From contig JBBDNC010000079.1 of assembly GCA_040877875.1 (NCBI GenBank), forward strand, positions 1 to 26,015: a stretch of DNA of 26,015 nt, read 5' to 3'. The notes below the pieces were generated by a model. It was not told the origin of the DNA. It made no database searches and saw nothing but the letters and a program-made list of their open reading frames with translations. Source of the DNA: JBBDNC01 sp040877875 (GTDB lineage Bacteria; Bacteroidota; Rhodothermia; Balneolales; Balneolaceae). Positions 1 to 7,508 of the stretch are shown here, piece by piece (the stretch's first letter is position 1; the number at the start of each line of letters is the position of its first letter). The position numbers and the translations under genes were made by a program.

Positions 1-56
1 TAAAATCCCTCTGGCTTTGAACTTGAACAAAAATCTTGGTTTTGCAAAGCCTTCTG
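1..56 (-). repeat. Partial copy (D) of dispersed MITE/REP-like repeat
   Basis: Read on the minus strand, this edge starts with AGAAGGCTTTGCAAAACC, continues through a TTTTGTTCAAG block, and ends in an AGAGGGATTTTA block. It matches the left half of the copy at 11051-11195 and the start of the copy at 11412-11613. A perfect 7-bp inverted repeat, GGCTTTG (13-19) and CAAAGCC (45-51), lies inside it. The element is cut by the window edge, so its other terminus is not visible. The rest of the leader up to 208 shows no gene. Confidence 0.7.
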
Positions 57-208
57 TAAATTTATTATATCAATGTATTGAAATTTAAGGAACAAAAAAG
101 TGAGAGCTTTTAAGTACAAATTTCAATAAGCTTCAACTGACTATATTTTTGATTCATTCAAAATTGTACCCAAAGTTGTTATTTTGACAGGGTTATTATT
201 CAACATGG

Positions 209-1189
209 ATGATCGACGTTCATTCATACTTTAAAACGTATTTCATGAAGAATCAGAAAATTTCTACAGCCCAGTTTGAACATCGAAGCGGGGACAAGGC
301 CTACAATTTGGAAGTGATTGAACATCTGAGTGAACGGGCATCAAAGGAGGGATCTCAAGTCATTGCTTTTCATGAATGTTCAATCTCCGGATATACTTTT
401 GCACGGGACCTGTCAGACAAACAAATTCTGGAGAAGGCGGAATCTGTGCCGGGAGGTCAGAGTGTAAATAAATTAATTGAAATTGCACAAAATCATGATA
501 TTGCAATCCTTGCCGGCCTTTTTGAAAAAGATGAGGATGACAAAGTCTATAACACGTATCTGTGTGTTGATGGAAGCGGGTTGATTGCTAAAAGCCGGAA
601 ACTGCACCCTTTTATTCATTCGAGTCTTGATCCCGGCGGCAAGTATTGCCTGTTTGATTTATTCGGGTGGACATGCGGGATTTTAATCTGTTACGACAAT
701 AACATCATTGAAAATGTAAGGGCTGTTAATTTATTGGGGGCGGATATTATCTTTATGCCTCATGTTACGATGTGTACCCCCTCTTCCCGGCCGGGTGCGG
801 GATTTGTTGATCCTGAACTCTGGAAAAACAGAAAAGAGGACCCGACTTCACTTCGGCTGGAATTCGACGGCATGAAAGGAAGGAAGTGGTTAATGAAATG
901 GCTGCCTGCACGGGCATTTGACAATGCCGCTTATGTTGTTTTTTCAAACCCGATTGGCATGGATCATGATCAGTTGAAGAACGGCTGTTCAATGATAATC
1001 GATCCGTTTGGAGATATCCTGGCTGAATGCCGGAAGCTGGATGATGATGTGGTTACAGCTTTATTCACCCCCGAAAAACGGATTCGGGCAGGGGGTTACA
1101 GGTATAAAAAGGCAAGAAGGCCCGACCTTTACAAAGACATCATCGGGCAGCCACACAATCCGGATCAAAAAGTAGCCTGGCTTGAATAA
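209..1189 (+). CDS. Nitrilase-superfamily carbon-nitrogen hydrolase
   Basis: Predicted cytosolic amidase or nitrilase-like enzyme that would hydrolyse a carbon-nitrogen bond in an unknown small amide or nitrile. The Glu-Lys-Cys triad of the superfamily is visible: E56 in the HECSISGY segment, K131 in SRKLHPF, and C161 in GILICYDN. The 326-aa length is usual for a single-domain member. An ATG at 245 (MKNQKISTAQF) fits the normal family N-terminus better than the ATG at 209, since nitrilases usually begin within about ten residues of an AQF-like strand. Neither start has a strong Shine-Dalgarno sequence, so the first 12 residues may not be translated. No signal peptide is seen. The next gene, an oxidoreductase 226 bp downstream, lies on the same strand but is probably a separate unit. 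The substrate cannot be told from sequence. Confidence 0.88.
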   Translation: MIDVHSYFKTYFMKNQKISTAQFEHRSGDKAYNLEVIEHLSERASKEGSQVIAFHECSISGYTFARDLSDKQILEKAESVPGGQSVNKLIEIAQNHDIAILAGLFEKDEDDKVYNTYLCVDGSGLIAKSRKLHPFIHSSLDPGGKYCLFDLFGWTCGILICYDNNIIENVRAVNLLGADIIFMPHVTMCTPSSRPGAGFVDPELWKNRKEDPTSLRLEFDGMKGRKWLMKWLPARAFDNAAYVVFSNPIGMDHDQLKNGCSMIIDPFGDILAECRKLDDDVVTALFTPEKRIRAGGYRYKKARRPDLYKDIIGQPHNPDQKVAWLE

Positions 1190-1360
1190 AATAAAAAATA
1201 GAAGATAATTTATTTCAAAAGTTGAACCCCATGATAAGAGTATCCCCGGCTTCATGTTTCCTGGCTCGGGCCTTTTTAGATATAGAATTTTTACTGTATG
1301 TTCTTAAACTCTGGTTCTGATTTATTCTTTCCTATGGGGGAGTGATTTTGACAGGAAAAT

Positions 1361-1409
1361 GAGTTGAATCCGATAAGTTGAACTATAATTTAGGTTAACT
1401 GGCAAGGAG
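1361..1409 (+). promoter_or_regulatory. Possible sigma-70-like promoter and RBS for the Gfo/Idh/MocA gene
   Basis: A perfect TATAAT lies at 1384-1389, 27 nt before the ATG at 1416. A strong Shine-Dalgarno AAGGAG lies at 1404-1409, which supports that start. The -35 side is weak: a TTGAAT lies only 14 nt upstream of TATAAT and no consensus hexamer sits at 17 nt. The RBS is convincing; the promoter is tentative. Confidence 0.4.
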
Positions 1410-1415
1410 TTAGAT

Positions 1416-2822
1416 ATGAAGAACATCACCCGCAAGAATTTTCTGAAAAATAGTGCCTTGGGATTGGCAGGATTAACGGTTAACCCGTTTGAAAGCCCAT
1501 CCACCGTTCGTTCTGAATTTTTGGATGAACGTAACTGGAAAGAAAACTTTGCTTCGAATGATCGAATTCAAATTGCGACAATCGGAATGGGAATTATCTC
1601 ACATTTCAATACTACGACAGCTTTGGAAGTGCCCGGAGTAGAACTGGTTGCAGCAGCAGATTGTTACGATTCACGGCTTGTACGTGCAAGAGAGGTTTTT
1701 GGGGAGGATATATTTACAACCCGGGACTACAGGGAGATTTTGGATCGTGAAGATGTGGATGCCGTTGTTCTCTGTGTGCCCGATCACTGGCACGCACGAA
1801 TGTCGATCGATGCCCTTGAAGCAGGAAAGCATGTCTATTGTGAGAAGCCGATGGTACATGATATTGAGGAGGGAAACCGGGTGATACAGGCACATAATCA
1901 GAGTGACAGGGTCATGCAGGTGGGAAGCCAGTTTGCCAGTGATATGATTTTCAAAAAGGCTGCTGAGCTCTATGAATCGGGAGCGATTGGCAAACTGAAT
2001 CAGGTTGTGGCCATATATAATCGCAATTCTTCTCTTGGAGCCTGGCAGTATTCCATTCCGGCAGATGCTACTCCTGAAACAGTCGATTGGGATCGGTTTT
2101 TGGGAAATTCTCCACATGTTCCGTGGGATCCCAAGCGATTTTTCAGATGGAGATGTTATCACGACTACGGAACAGGGGTACCGGGGGATCTTTTCGTCCA
2201 TTTGTTTACGGGAATTCACACTGTAGTAGGAGCAAAGGGGCCGACTTATATCTCGGCTGCCGGCGGACACCGTTCCTGGTTCGACGGCCGTGAAGCTGCG
2301 GATGTTTTGAGCGGGCAGTATCATTATCCGGAGACGGAAAGTCATCCTGAATTTACCCTGATCCTGCAGAGTAATCTTGCCGATGGCGGGGGGACCGGGA
2401 CCCGGTTCCAGTTTATCGGGGATGAAGGAGCTCTTGAGATTTCTCCCGGGTCATCTGTTAAATTAACCCGTCTGCCCCGCAGGGAACCGTCGTTGGAAGA
2501 GTTGAAGGGCTATAATTCTGTCTTTACCTTTTCCGAGAGGGTGCAAAAAGAGTTCGAACAAAATTACAGGGAAGTCCATGCGGATAAAGTTCGATTTCAA
2601 CCTGAAATGGATGAAACCGTTGAATTTCGAGTCCCGGATGAATATAGTACGAGGCTTGATCACTTTGTTAATTTCTTTGATTCAGTAAGAAATGGAACCC
2701 CCGTTTTTGAAGACCCGGTGTTCGGTTTCAGGGCAGCAGCGCCGGCGCTGTTAACCAATAGAAGCCTGGAAGAACAACGTGTGATTCGGTGGGATCCTGA
2801 TAATATGGAGATTCGATCCTGA
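1416..2822 (+). CDS. Gfo/Idh/MocA-family oxidoreductase with Tat-like leader
   Basis: NAD(P)-dependent oxidoreductase of the glucose-fructose oxidoreductase/inositol dehydrogenase family, acting on an unidentified sugar, polyol or related substrate. The N-terminus has a Tat-like motif (TRKNFLK, residues 5-11) before a hydrophobic stretch (SALGLAGL), which is common in Bacteroidota-type exported members. The second arginine of the twin pair is Lys, so export is likely but not certain. A Rossmann nucleotide-binding segment begins near residue 51 (IATIGMGI). The family hallmark EKP is at 143-145 in the context YCEKPM. The C-terminal alpha/beta substrate domain spans roughly 180-440. Length (468 aa) suits the exported subfamily. 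The start is fixed by AAGGAG seven bases upstream. Relatives include GH109-like glycosidases that use NAD in a redox cycle; the sequence alone does not separate these from dehydrogenases. Confidence 0.9.
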   Translation: MKNITRKNFLKNSALGLAGLTVNPFESPSTVRSEFLDERNWKENFASNDRIQIATIGMGIISHFNTTTALEVPGVELVAAADCYDSRLVRAREVFGEDIFTTRDYREILDREDVDAVVLCVPDHWHARMSIDALEAGKHVYCEKPMVHDIEEGNRVIQAHNQSDRVMQVGSQFASDMIFKKAAELYESGAIGKLNQVVAIYNRNSSLGAWQYSIPADATPETVDWDRFLGNSPHVPWDPKRFFRWRCYHDYGTGVPGDLFVHLFTGIHTVVGAKGPTYISAAGGHRSWFDGREAADVLSGQYHYPETESHPEFTLILQSNLADGGGTGTRFQFIGDEGALEISPGSSVKLTRLPRREPSLEELKGYNSVFTFSERVQKEFEQNYREVHADKVRFQPEMDETVEFRVPDEYSTRLDHFVNFFDSVRNGTPVFEDPVFGFRAAAPALLTNRSLEEQRVIRWDPDNMEIRS

Positions 2823-3272
2823 AGATATCTTATTCAATTTCAGAGATGTTGGATTCTTGACTCATCCCCGATGGTTCCTCCTGAAGAAAAACCGGAACCG
2901 GAATCCATCGAGGTTCAGACGTTTCCGGCGGAGTGCTCATCTTGAAATATTCTTCTTAAGGCAACCCTTTCCCGAAAAACCCGGTATAGGCTAGACAACA
3001 GGGGTGAATACACACACTTTCCCCCTATCAATCAAATGTTTGGCGTATGCATATCACTCATTCGATTCTACCTGCACCGAAGATAAAATCGTCTCACTTT
3101 TCCCATCATTTTTAAAGAAACCGGAACATTCGGTGATACCTGCATCCCACATGACAATGCATGCATGACAAGTGCGATTGCGGATACCTATGAAGATGAA
3201 GGGTAATCAGTGCATTGGATATTGTATATTATTAATCAATCATAACTTGTTCCCGAAAAGAGCGATATATCT
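2823..3272. other. 450-bp intergenic region before the ECF sigma gene
   Basis: No convincing gene, terminator or repeat element is seen. It holds one possible 36-codon minus-strand ORF (2830-2940, listed separately). A TGCATGCA palindrome sits between two ATGACA direct repeats near 3151-3170. GGAAC words near 2893 and 3122 recall ECF -35 elements, but no matching -10 could be assigned. Confidence 0.4.
2830..2940 (-). CDS. Possible 36-aa small ORF, unknown
   Basis: ATG at 2940 to TAA at 2830 encodes a short acidic, Pro/Glu/Ser-rich peptide beginning MSTPPETSEP and ending SNISEIE. Its composition looks protein-like, with no rare-codon run. There is only a weak purine-rich stretch (AAGAAGAA) about 10 nt upstream. 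It converges on the oxidoreductase gene with a 7-bp gap. It could be a real small protein, the tail of a decayed gene, or chance. No family is recognised. Confidence 0.2.
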   Translation of the reverse strand: MSTPPETSEPRWIPVPVFLQEEPSGMSQESNISEIE

Positions 3273-3800
3273 TTGCTTAAGGAAATTATCAAAGGGTGCC
3301 GTAAACGGCGGCGAAGCAGTCAGAAAAAACTCTATCAGATGTTTTATGCCTATGGTATGAGCATTACGCTTCGCTATGCCGATTCACGGGAACAGGCTGC
3401 GACGATTCTTAACGATTCGTTTCTAAAAGTGTTTGATCATATTCAAAAGTATGATACCAGCCGGCCCTTCAAGCCCTGGTTTCGTCAAATCGTTATCCAT
3501 ACTGCGATCAATCACTTTCATAAGAATAAGAAAGACCGGGAGCGTATAGAAATAGAAATGAATGAAAATGATCTACCGATAGATGAAACCATTACAAGTG
3601 GAATTTCCTACCGGGAAATTATCGGGCTGATCCAGCAATTATCCCCGGCATACCGGACGGTTTTTAGCCTGCATGTTATCGAAGGTTTTACTCATGAGGA
3701 GATTGCTGATATGCTGAATATTGCGATAGGTACCTCAAAATCCAATTTGTCCAAAGCGAAGAAAAACCTGAAATCCCTGCTGGAAACAAATTTAACATAA
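3273..3800 (+). CDS. ECF-type RNA polymerase sigma factor
   Basis: Sigma-70 family factor of the extracytoplasmic-function type, directing RNA polymerase to a small gene set in response to an envelope or other signal. Region 2 is visible from about residue 20 to 85, with the core-binding segment NDSFLKVFDHIQKYD and the RPFKPWFRQIVIHTAINHF helix. Region 4 (about 118-170) has LSPAYRTVFSLHVIEGFTHEEIAD followed by a recognition helix around GTSKSNLSKAKKNLK. Length (175 aa) is normal. The start is a TTG; a stop lies 30 nt upstream in frame with no ATG between, so TTG is the best choice. The N-terminus (EIIKGCRKRRRSSQKKLYQMF) matches the usual Bacteroidota pattern. The next gene starts 10 nt downstream and probably encodes its regulator. 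Confidence 0.92.
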   Translation: MLKEIIKGCRKRRRSSQKKLYQMFYAYGMSITLRYADSREQAATILNDSFLKVFDHIQKYDTSRPFKPWFRQIVIHTAINHFHKNKKDRERIEIEMNENDLPIDETITSGISYREIIGLIQQLSPAYRTVFSLHVIEGFTHEEIADMLNIAIGTSKSNLSKAKKNLKSLLETNLT

Positions 3801-3810
3801 AGCTAATATA

Positions 3811-5094
3811 ATGTCTGGAGATCAAAACGAGAAGGACTCATTTGAGGAGTTTTTCCAAAAGAAAGCGGAGGAATACGATATTCCCTATAGGGAAGAAGAC
3901 TGGATGAAACTGAAAAAAAAGCTGGATCTTCAGGATGCAAAAATTAACTATCGGAAAAGAGTTCGCTGGATTGCTGCTGCTGCCGTATTGATTGTGTCCC
4001 TGTTAGGATATTTTACTTACGAAAACCATAACAGGCTTAACCAGATCAGCCGGCAATTGAATGATGAAGTCACAAGCGAAACAGAACAGCCGCTGTTAGA
4101 CGGAGAATTGACGGAGAATCTGGAAGATCAGTCAACGGAAGCCGATGCCGAAGCCGAAGAATCCTCTGATGAGGGCTCCCTTGCAGTAAACGATTCTAGC
4201 GAAGGAGATGACGGCGGACACGGAAATTCTTTTGACTTGACAAGTAAACCAAATTTGCCCGTTTCCGAAATGGAAGTAAATGAGGGATCGGAACCTGCCG
4301 GACCGGATTTACTGAATAGCGATGACGGGATTACGAGAAGAGAAGTGAAGGATGTACAACTTGTTTCTTATAACATCGTGCCAAAACACCCATTTTTCTA
4401 CTATACAAATCGTGCCATGGTCCCCACTGCTACTGAATTGGCTTCTTCAAATGGATCCTGGGATCTATCAGATAAACAAACAGGAAACGACTTCATTTCG
4501 TCCAGTACCTCACGCTTCACAATCGGGGTTGCAACTGCACCTGATTTAAGTACGGCAGGATCCATTTCGAACTTTTATGATCCGGGATACAAGTTGGGAT
4601 TTACAATAGAATATTCTCTTGGACCCAATCTGTCCATTTCAACCGGCATCCTTCAATCGAATGTTCGTTACTCTGCCCGAAACCGGGAGTATAATCCTCC
4701 TGTTTATTGGAAAGACGGGATTCAACCTGATGAAATCATTGCCGTATGCCGGCTACTTGACATCCCGGTGAGTCTCAAGTATGACTTCATGAATTTTGAC
4801 CGCTCCAGGTTTTTTGCCACGGCCGGGGTTTCTTCCTATATCATGTTAAATGAAGAGTATGACTTCAACTATCAGGGGGATGACACCGGCTTGATGCAAA
4901 GGTGGAGTGGCAAAACCGGTACAGGTCATTGGATCAGCAATGCTAGTTTTTCAGTCGGATACGAGTTAGACATCCACCGGAACTGGAGCCTTCGTGCAGA
5001 ACCGTTTTTAAAAGTCCCATTAAATGAAGTCGGATGGGGAAATGTGAATCTCTATTCCATGGGCAGTTTTATTTCCATCCATCACAATCTATAA
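3811..5094 (+). CDS. Anti-sigma-like membrane protein with C-terminal outer-membrane beta-barrel-like domain
   Basis: Likely partner and regulator of the ECF sigma factor encoded 10 nt upstream. Three parts are visible. First comes a charged cytoplasmic-type head (about 1-50), including EEDWMKLKKKLD, as seen in short Bacteroidota anti-sigma-like proteins. Then follows one transmembrane helix (about 52-70, after RKRVRW). Next is a long acidic Ser/Asp/Glu/Gly linker (about 85-165). The C-terminal part (about 230-427) has alternating aromatic and hydrophobic strands such as YKLGFTIEYSLGPNLSISTG and LDIPVSLKYDF, typical of small outer-membrane beta-barrel (OmpW/PorT-like) domains. An inner-membrane helix joined to a barrel is topologically odd. 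No zinc-binding ASD motif is seen. Function as anti-sigma is inferred from gene order and the N-terminal layout, not from a decisive motif. Confidence 0.7.
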   Translation: MSGDQNEKDSFEEFFQKKAEEYDIPYREEDWMKLKKKLDLQDAKINYRKRVRWIAAAAVLIVSLLGYFTYENHNRLNQISRQLNDEVTSETEQPLLDGELTENLEDQSTEADAEAEESSDEGSLAVNDSSEGDDGGHGNSFDLTSKPNLPVSEMEVNEGSEPAGPDLLNSDDGITRREVKDVQLVSYNIVPKHPFFYYTNRAMVPTATELASSNGSWDLSDKQTGNDFISSSTSRFTIGVATAPDLSTAGSISNFYDPGYKLGFTIEYSLGPNLSISTGILQSNVRYSARNREYNPPVYWKDGIQPDEIIAVCRLLDIPVSLKYDFMNFDRSRFFATAGVSSYIMLNEEYDFNYQGDDTGLMQRWSGKTGTGHWISNASFSVGYELDIHRNWSLRAEPFLKVPLNEVGWGNVNLYSMGSFISIHHNL

Positions 5095-5111
5095 GGGGTG
5101 GGAAATTGCAA

Positions 5112-5807
5112 TCATTTTTGAAGTCTGAAAACGATTGGCAAACTGTATTGAACTCTGACCGGTTTGCCCCGTTGCATTCCTGGTTTGAACTTGGCTTGTT
5201 TAACGGCACGAATTGCTTCTTCATCACATCCGCCTCCAATTCCACGGGTGATGACCGGGTTTTCAACCTCTCCTTTTTCATTGACAATAAATCGTAGATA
5301 TACACGACCTTCTATCCCTGCTCTTCGGGCCATTTCCGGGTATTGGATCTTACTTTGAAGACCAGCCAGTCCACCAATTAATTCCGGCATTTGTTCGACG
5401 ATAACAAAAAAATCCTCTTCTTTCTCTGTTTCCTCCTCATCATCAGGTTGAGGAGGAGGGGCGGGAAGTGACATGGGACCGTCCAGAGTTAATTCGGCAT
5501 CAATGTTTATTTGTACGTCTTCAATGATCTCGTCATTAGGGACCGGCTGGGGTACGGGCGGACGTGGCGGTGGAGGTACTCTCTCTACATGTTCTGTTTG
5601 AATGATTTCTTCCATTTCTACCACCTCCTGTTCTTCAAGCTGGAATTTCTTAGAAGATTGAATGTTGAAATCTACCCGTACAAGTCCGATAAATAAAACT
5701 AAAGTTAATGCAAGAGAGACTTCGAGGAACAGTGTATAATAATTCCTTAAATCCGCCTCGGGGTTTTTATGGTTTTTATATCCTTGATTTCTTTTTGCAG
5801 AATTCAT
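5112..5807 (-). CDS. tonB: Energy transducer TonB
   Basis: Couples the inner-membrane proton-motive force (through ExbB/ExbD) to TonB-dependent outer-membrane receptors. Counting from a possible GTG at 5816 (234 aa), residues about 27-48 form a single N-terminal transmembrane helix. A periplasmic Pro-rich spacer follows (PPPPRPPVPQPVP near 81-93, then acidic with a second PAPPPQP). The C-terminal TonB domain runs from about 143 to 234, with YPEMARRAGIEGRVYLRFIV, the AIRAVKQAKFKPG motif and a closing YSLPIVFRL. The ATG at 5807 is preferred over the GTG because GAGGTGG (5813-5819) sits 5 nt before it; this removes three residues. It converges on the sigma/beta-barrel unit with a 17-bp gap. ExbB/ExbD genes are not in the window. 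Confidence 0.93.
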   Translation of the reverse strand: MNSAKRNQGYKNHKNPEADLRNYYTLFLEVSLALTLVLFIGLVRVDFNIQSSKKFQLEEQEVVEMEEIIQTEHVERVPPPPRPPVPQPVPNDEIIEDVQINIDAELTLDGPMSLPAPPPQPDDEEETEKEEDFFVIVEQMPELIGGLAGLQSKIQYPEMARRAGIEGRVYLRFIVNEKGEVENPVITRGIGGGCDEEAIRAVKQAKFKPGMQRGKPVRVQYSLPIVFRLQK

Positions 5808-5812
5808 CTTAA

Positions 5813-5819
5813 CCACCTC
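5813..5819 (-). promoter_or_regulatory. Strong Shine-Dalgarno deciding the tonB start
   Basis: On the minus strand GAGGTGG ends 5 nt before ATG at 5807. The upstream GTG at 5816 overlaps this ribosome binding site and so is unlikely to be the start. Confidence 0.7.
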
Positions 5820-5887
5820 TCTTATTTATTAGAAGAATGGAAGTAAAAGTTATTTAAGATATTTGAAAGACAGCTAATCCTTTTTTG

Positions 5888-5899
5888 TAGATTAATCTA
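5888..5899. promoter_or_regulatory. Perfect 12-bp palindrome upstream of tonB
   Basis: TAGATTAATCTA is a perfect palindrome about 80 bp before the tonB start. It could be an operator for a dimeric regulator, but AT-rich palindromes arise by chance and no family is assigned. Confidence 0.3.
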
Positions 5900-5944
5900 A
5901 TGGAACTGCAAATACAGAAATGAGAGGGAATTTCGGAAATTGTT

Positions 5945-5961
5945 GTAGGGAGATTCCCTAC
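5945..5961. promoter_or_regulatory. 7-3-7 palindrome, site 1 (GTAGGGA-N3-TCCCTAC)
   Basis: GTAGGGA GAT TCCCTAC is a perfect inverted repeat. It lies about 137 bp upstream of the tonB start and downstream of the minus-strand usp gene. The same 17-bp layout recurs at 8020-8036 and 11252-11268. The rest of the 5808-6103 gap holds no gene. Confidence 0.5.
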
Positions 5962-6103
5962 CCGCTATCCAATATTTTTTGGTTGGGGCTGAAGGATGAA
6001 TTTTACAAATACACTCATACGAAAATAGAATGGCAAAAGAAGTGGCCTTACTCCAACAGTAAAGATGAAAGCATTCCAGACAAAATCGGATAAGATAAAA
6101 TTA

Positions 6104-7105
6104 CTATTCGGCTCCTTCTTTTTTAAATTGCTTCTTATCCGGTCTTACCGTAATAACTGGTTTTCGCACATATTGGGTAACTTTTTCAGCGGTGGATCCC
6201 AAAAGTAAATGAGCAAGGCCGCTGTGGCCGTGAGTTGCCATGACCACCAAGTCTGAGTGTTCTTCTGCATAATTCTCGACCTCATAATGGGCTGAAATTC
6301 CATATTCGATTTTCGTATGCAGGGAAATTTCCCGGTTTTTATCATTTCCGGCCAGGATCACCTTGTCTTCAAAACGGTCTTCGGTTCGCTGAATATGGAA
6401 GTCCGATATACCGGAGTCCATCAGGTATTCATTGAGACGTTTGATGAGCCCATCATAAATAGATTGCAGTTCCCCCTTATCCGGATCTCTCGGGATATCT
6501 TCAGATATACTGCCATACAATTCCAGTACATGGAACAAGGTAATCTCCGCCTGAAAGGTATCGGCGAGCTGAACAGCAAGGGGAAATGCCGAGAAAGAGA
6601 GATATGAGGAATCAGTAGGCATCAGAATATTTCTAATGTTATTTTCATCGAATCTTTCATCCACTGAAAAGACGGGGATACCGGAATTTCGAATGACCCG
6701 CTCCGTAGTTCCTCCCCGGAACATCCCGGTTTCGTCTTTTCCTTTTACTCCCATTAGAATCAGGTCATAGTTATTAGATGTTGCATGCTCGGTTATGGTA
6801 GATGAGGGTTTTCGGTCGATTTTAACAAAATATTCACCCCGGTTATTTTCGGAAATATAACTTTTCATCGCTTTTTCAAGCTGATGCTCGGATTCAGTAA
6901 TAATTTTCGGATAAACATCTTTTTCAATGTCCAATGGCATTCCCAGGTTCTTTATACTTTCATTCAGATATTTGACTGTTGGGATCACATGGAGGAAGTC
7001 AATGGACCCGCCGAATACGGAGGCAATTTTCTGGGCAACCGGATAGGCTTTTTCCGAGCCTTTAGAAAAATCTGTTGGGACAAGAATTTTTTTGATGCTT
7101 TTCAT
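6104..7105 (-). CDS. Tandem-domain universal stress protein
   Basis: Cytosolic protein with two UspA folds (about residues 1-150 and 157-322), likely binding ATP and acting in stress or starvation survival. Each domain starts with the family strand: KKILVPTDFS at 5-14 and RNILMPTDSS at 158-167. Domain 2 has the canonical nucleotide-binding signature G-x2-G-x6-GS: THGHSG at 291-296 and LGS at 302-304, followed by TAEKVTQYVRKPVITVRP. Domain 1 has a similar GVKGKD...GGTTERV (119-137). ATG at 7105 has AAGGAA shortly upstream. It is the last gene of a same-strand run with the 81-aa unknown and the TraR/DksA gene (gaps of 89 and 68 bp), probably co-expressed. Confidence 0.92.
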   Translation of the reverse strand: MKSIKKILVPTDFSKGSEKAYPVAQKIASVFGGSIDFLHVIPTVKYLNESIKNLGMPLDIEKDVYPKIITESEHQLEKAMKSYISENNRGEYFVKIDRKPSSTITEHATSNNYDLILMGVKGKDETGMFRGGTTERVIRNSGIPVFSVDERFDENNIRNILMPTDSSYLSFSAFPLAVQLADTFQAEITLFHVLELYGSISEDIPRDPDKGELQSIYDGLIKRLNEYLMDSGISDFHIQRTEDRFEDKVILAGNDKNREISLHTKIEYGISAHYEVENYAEEHSDLVVMATHGHSGLAHLLLGSTAEKVTQYVRKPVITVRPDKKQFKKEGAE

Positions 7106-7194
7106 ATTGGATTCCTTTTGTATTTTAATAGATAAAGATTCTTTTTGTTGTTCACATTTACTCCTATCAAAAATCGATCAAATGAGAATAGAAG

Positions 7195-7440
7195 TCATTT
7201 TGATCCCTCATCAAGAGTATGCTCAATCAGGTCAATCATTCTTTTATATGCTTCTTCATCGGTTTCCCCACTGGCTTTCAGAAGCTGTCCGGATGAGTTT
7301 TTTGCAAAGATTTCGACTCCGCCCCATTTTTTCTGACTTCCGCTGATTGAAAATCCGCGATAACCCTGATTTTTTAAAATATCTATTCGTTCATGAAAAG
7401 TCGAATCACGGTCCATTTCTCTTTCTCTATGATCAATCAT
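7195..7440 (-). CDS. Conserved-looking 81-aa protein of unknown function
   Basis: Small soluble protein, not recognised. It begins MIDHREREMDRDSTF, has a central segment with alternating hydrophobic and polar residues (GYRGFSISGSQKKWGGVEIFAKN) that looks like a short beta-sheet, and ends in a predicted helix (TDEEAYKRMIDLIEHTLDEG). That beta-then-helix pattern suggests a compact domain. The start is well supported: GGAGG lies 6 nt before the ATG. It sits between a TraR/DksA gene and a tandem Usp on the same strand, so a role in the same stress response is a guess from position. No cysteines, membrane segment or catalytic motif are visible. Confidence 0.72.
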   Translation of the reverse strand: MIDHREREMDRDSTFHERIDILKNQGYRGFSISGSQKKWGGVEIFAKNSSGQLLKASGETDEEAYKRMIDLIEHTLDEGSK

Positions 7441-7508
7441 AATTTTCCTCCAATTCTTATGAGTTGCCTCCTTATTGGAAACAACCTCTGACTTGTGGAT
7501 GGATTCTT

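Noticed and set aside
1671..2345. 224-codon minus-strand open frame
   Set aside because: It lies antisense to the Gfo/Idh/MocA gene, which has family motifs throughout, and its own translation shows no recognisable domain.
3172..3360. 62-codon plus-strand frame overlapping the sigma gene start
   Set aside because: Another frame over the start of a clear ECF sigma factor, with no RBS and no motif.
3881..3894. Palindrome TTCCCTATAGGGAA, containing TAGGGA/TCCCTA arms in inverted order
   Set aside because: It lies inside a coding region and the arms point the opposite way from the intergenic 7-3-7 sites.
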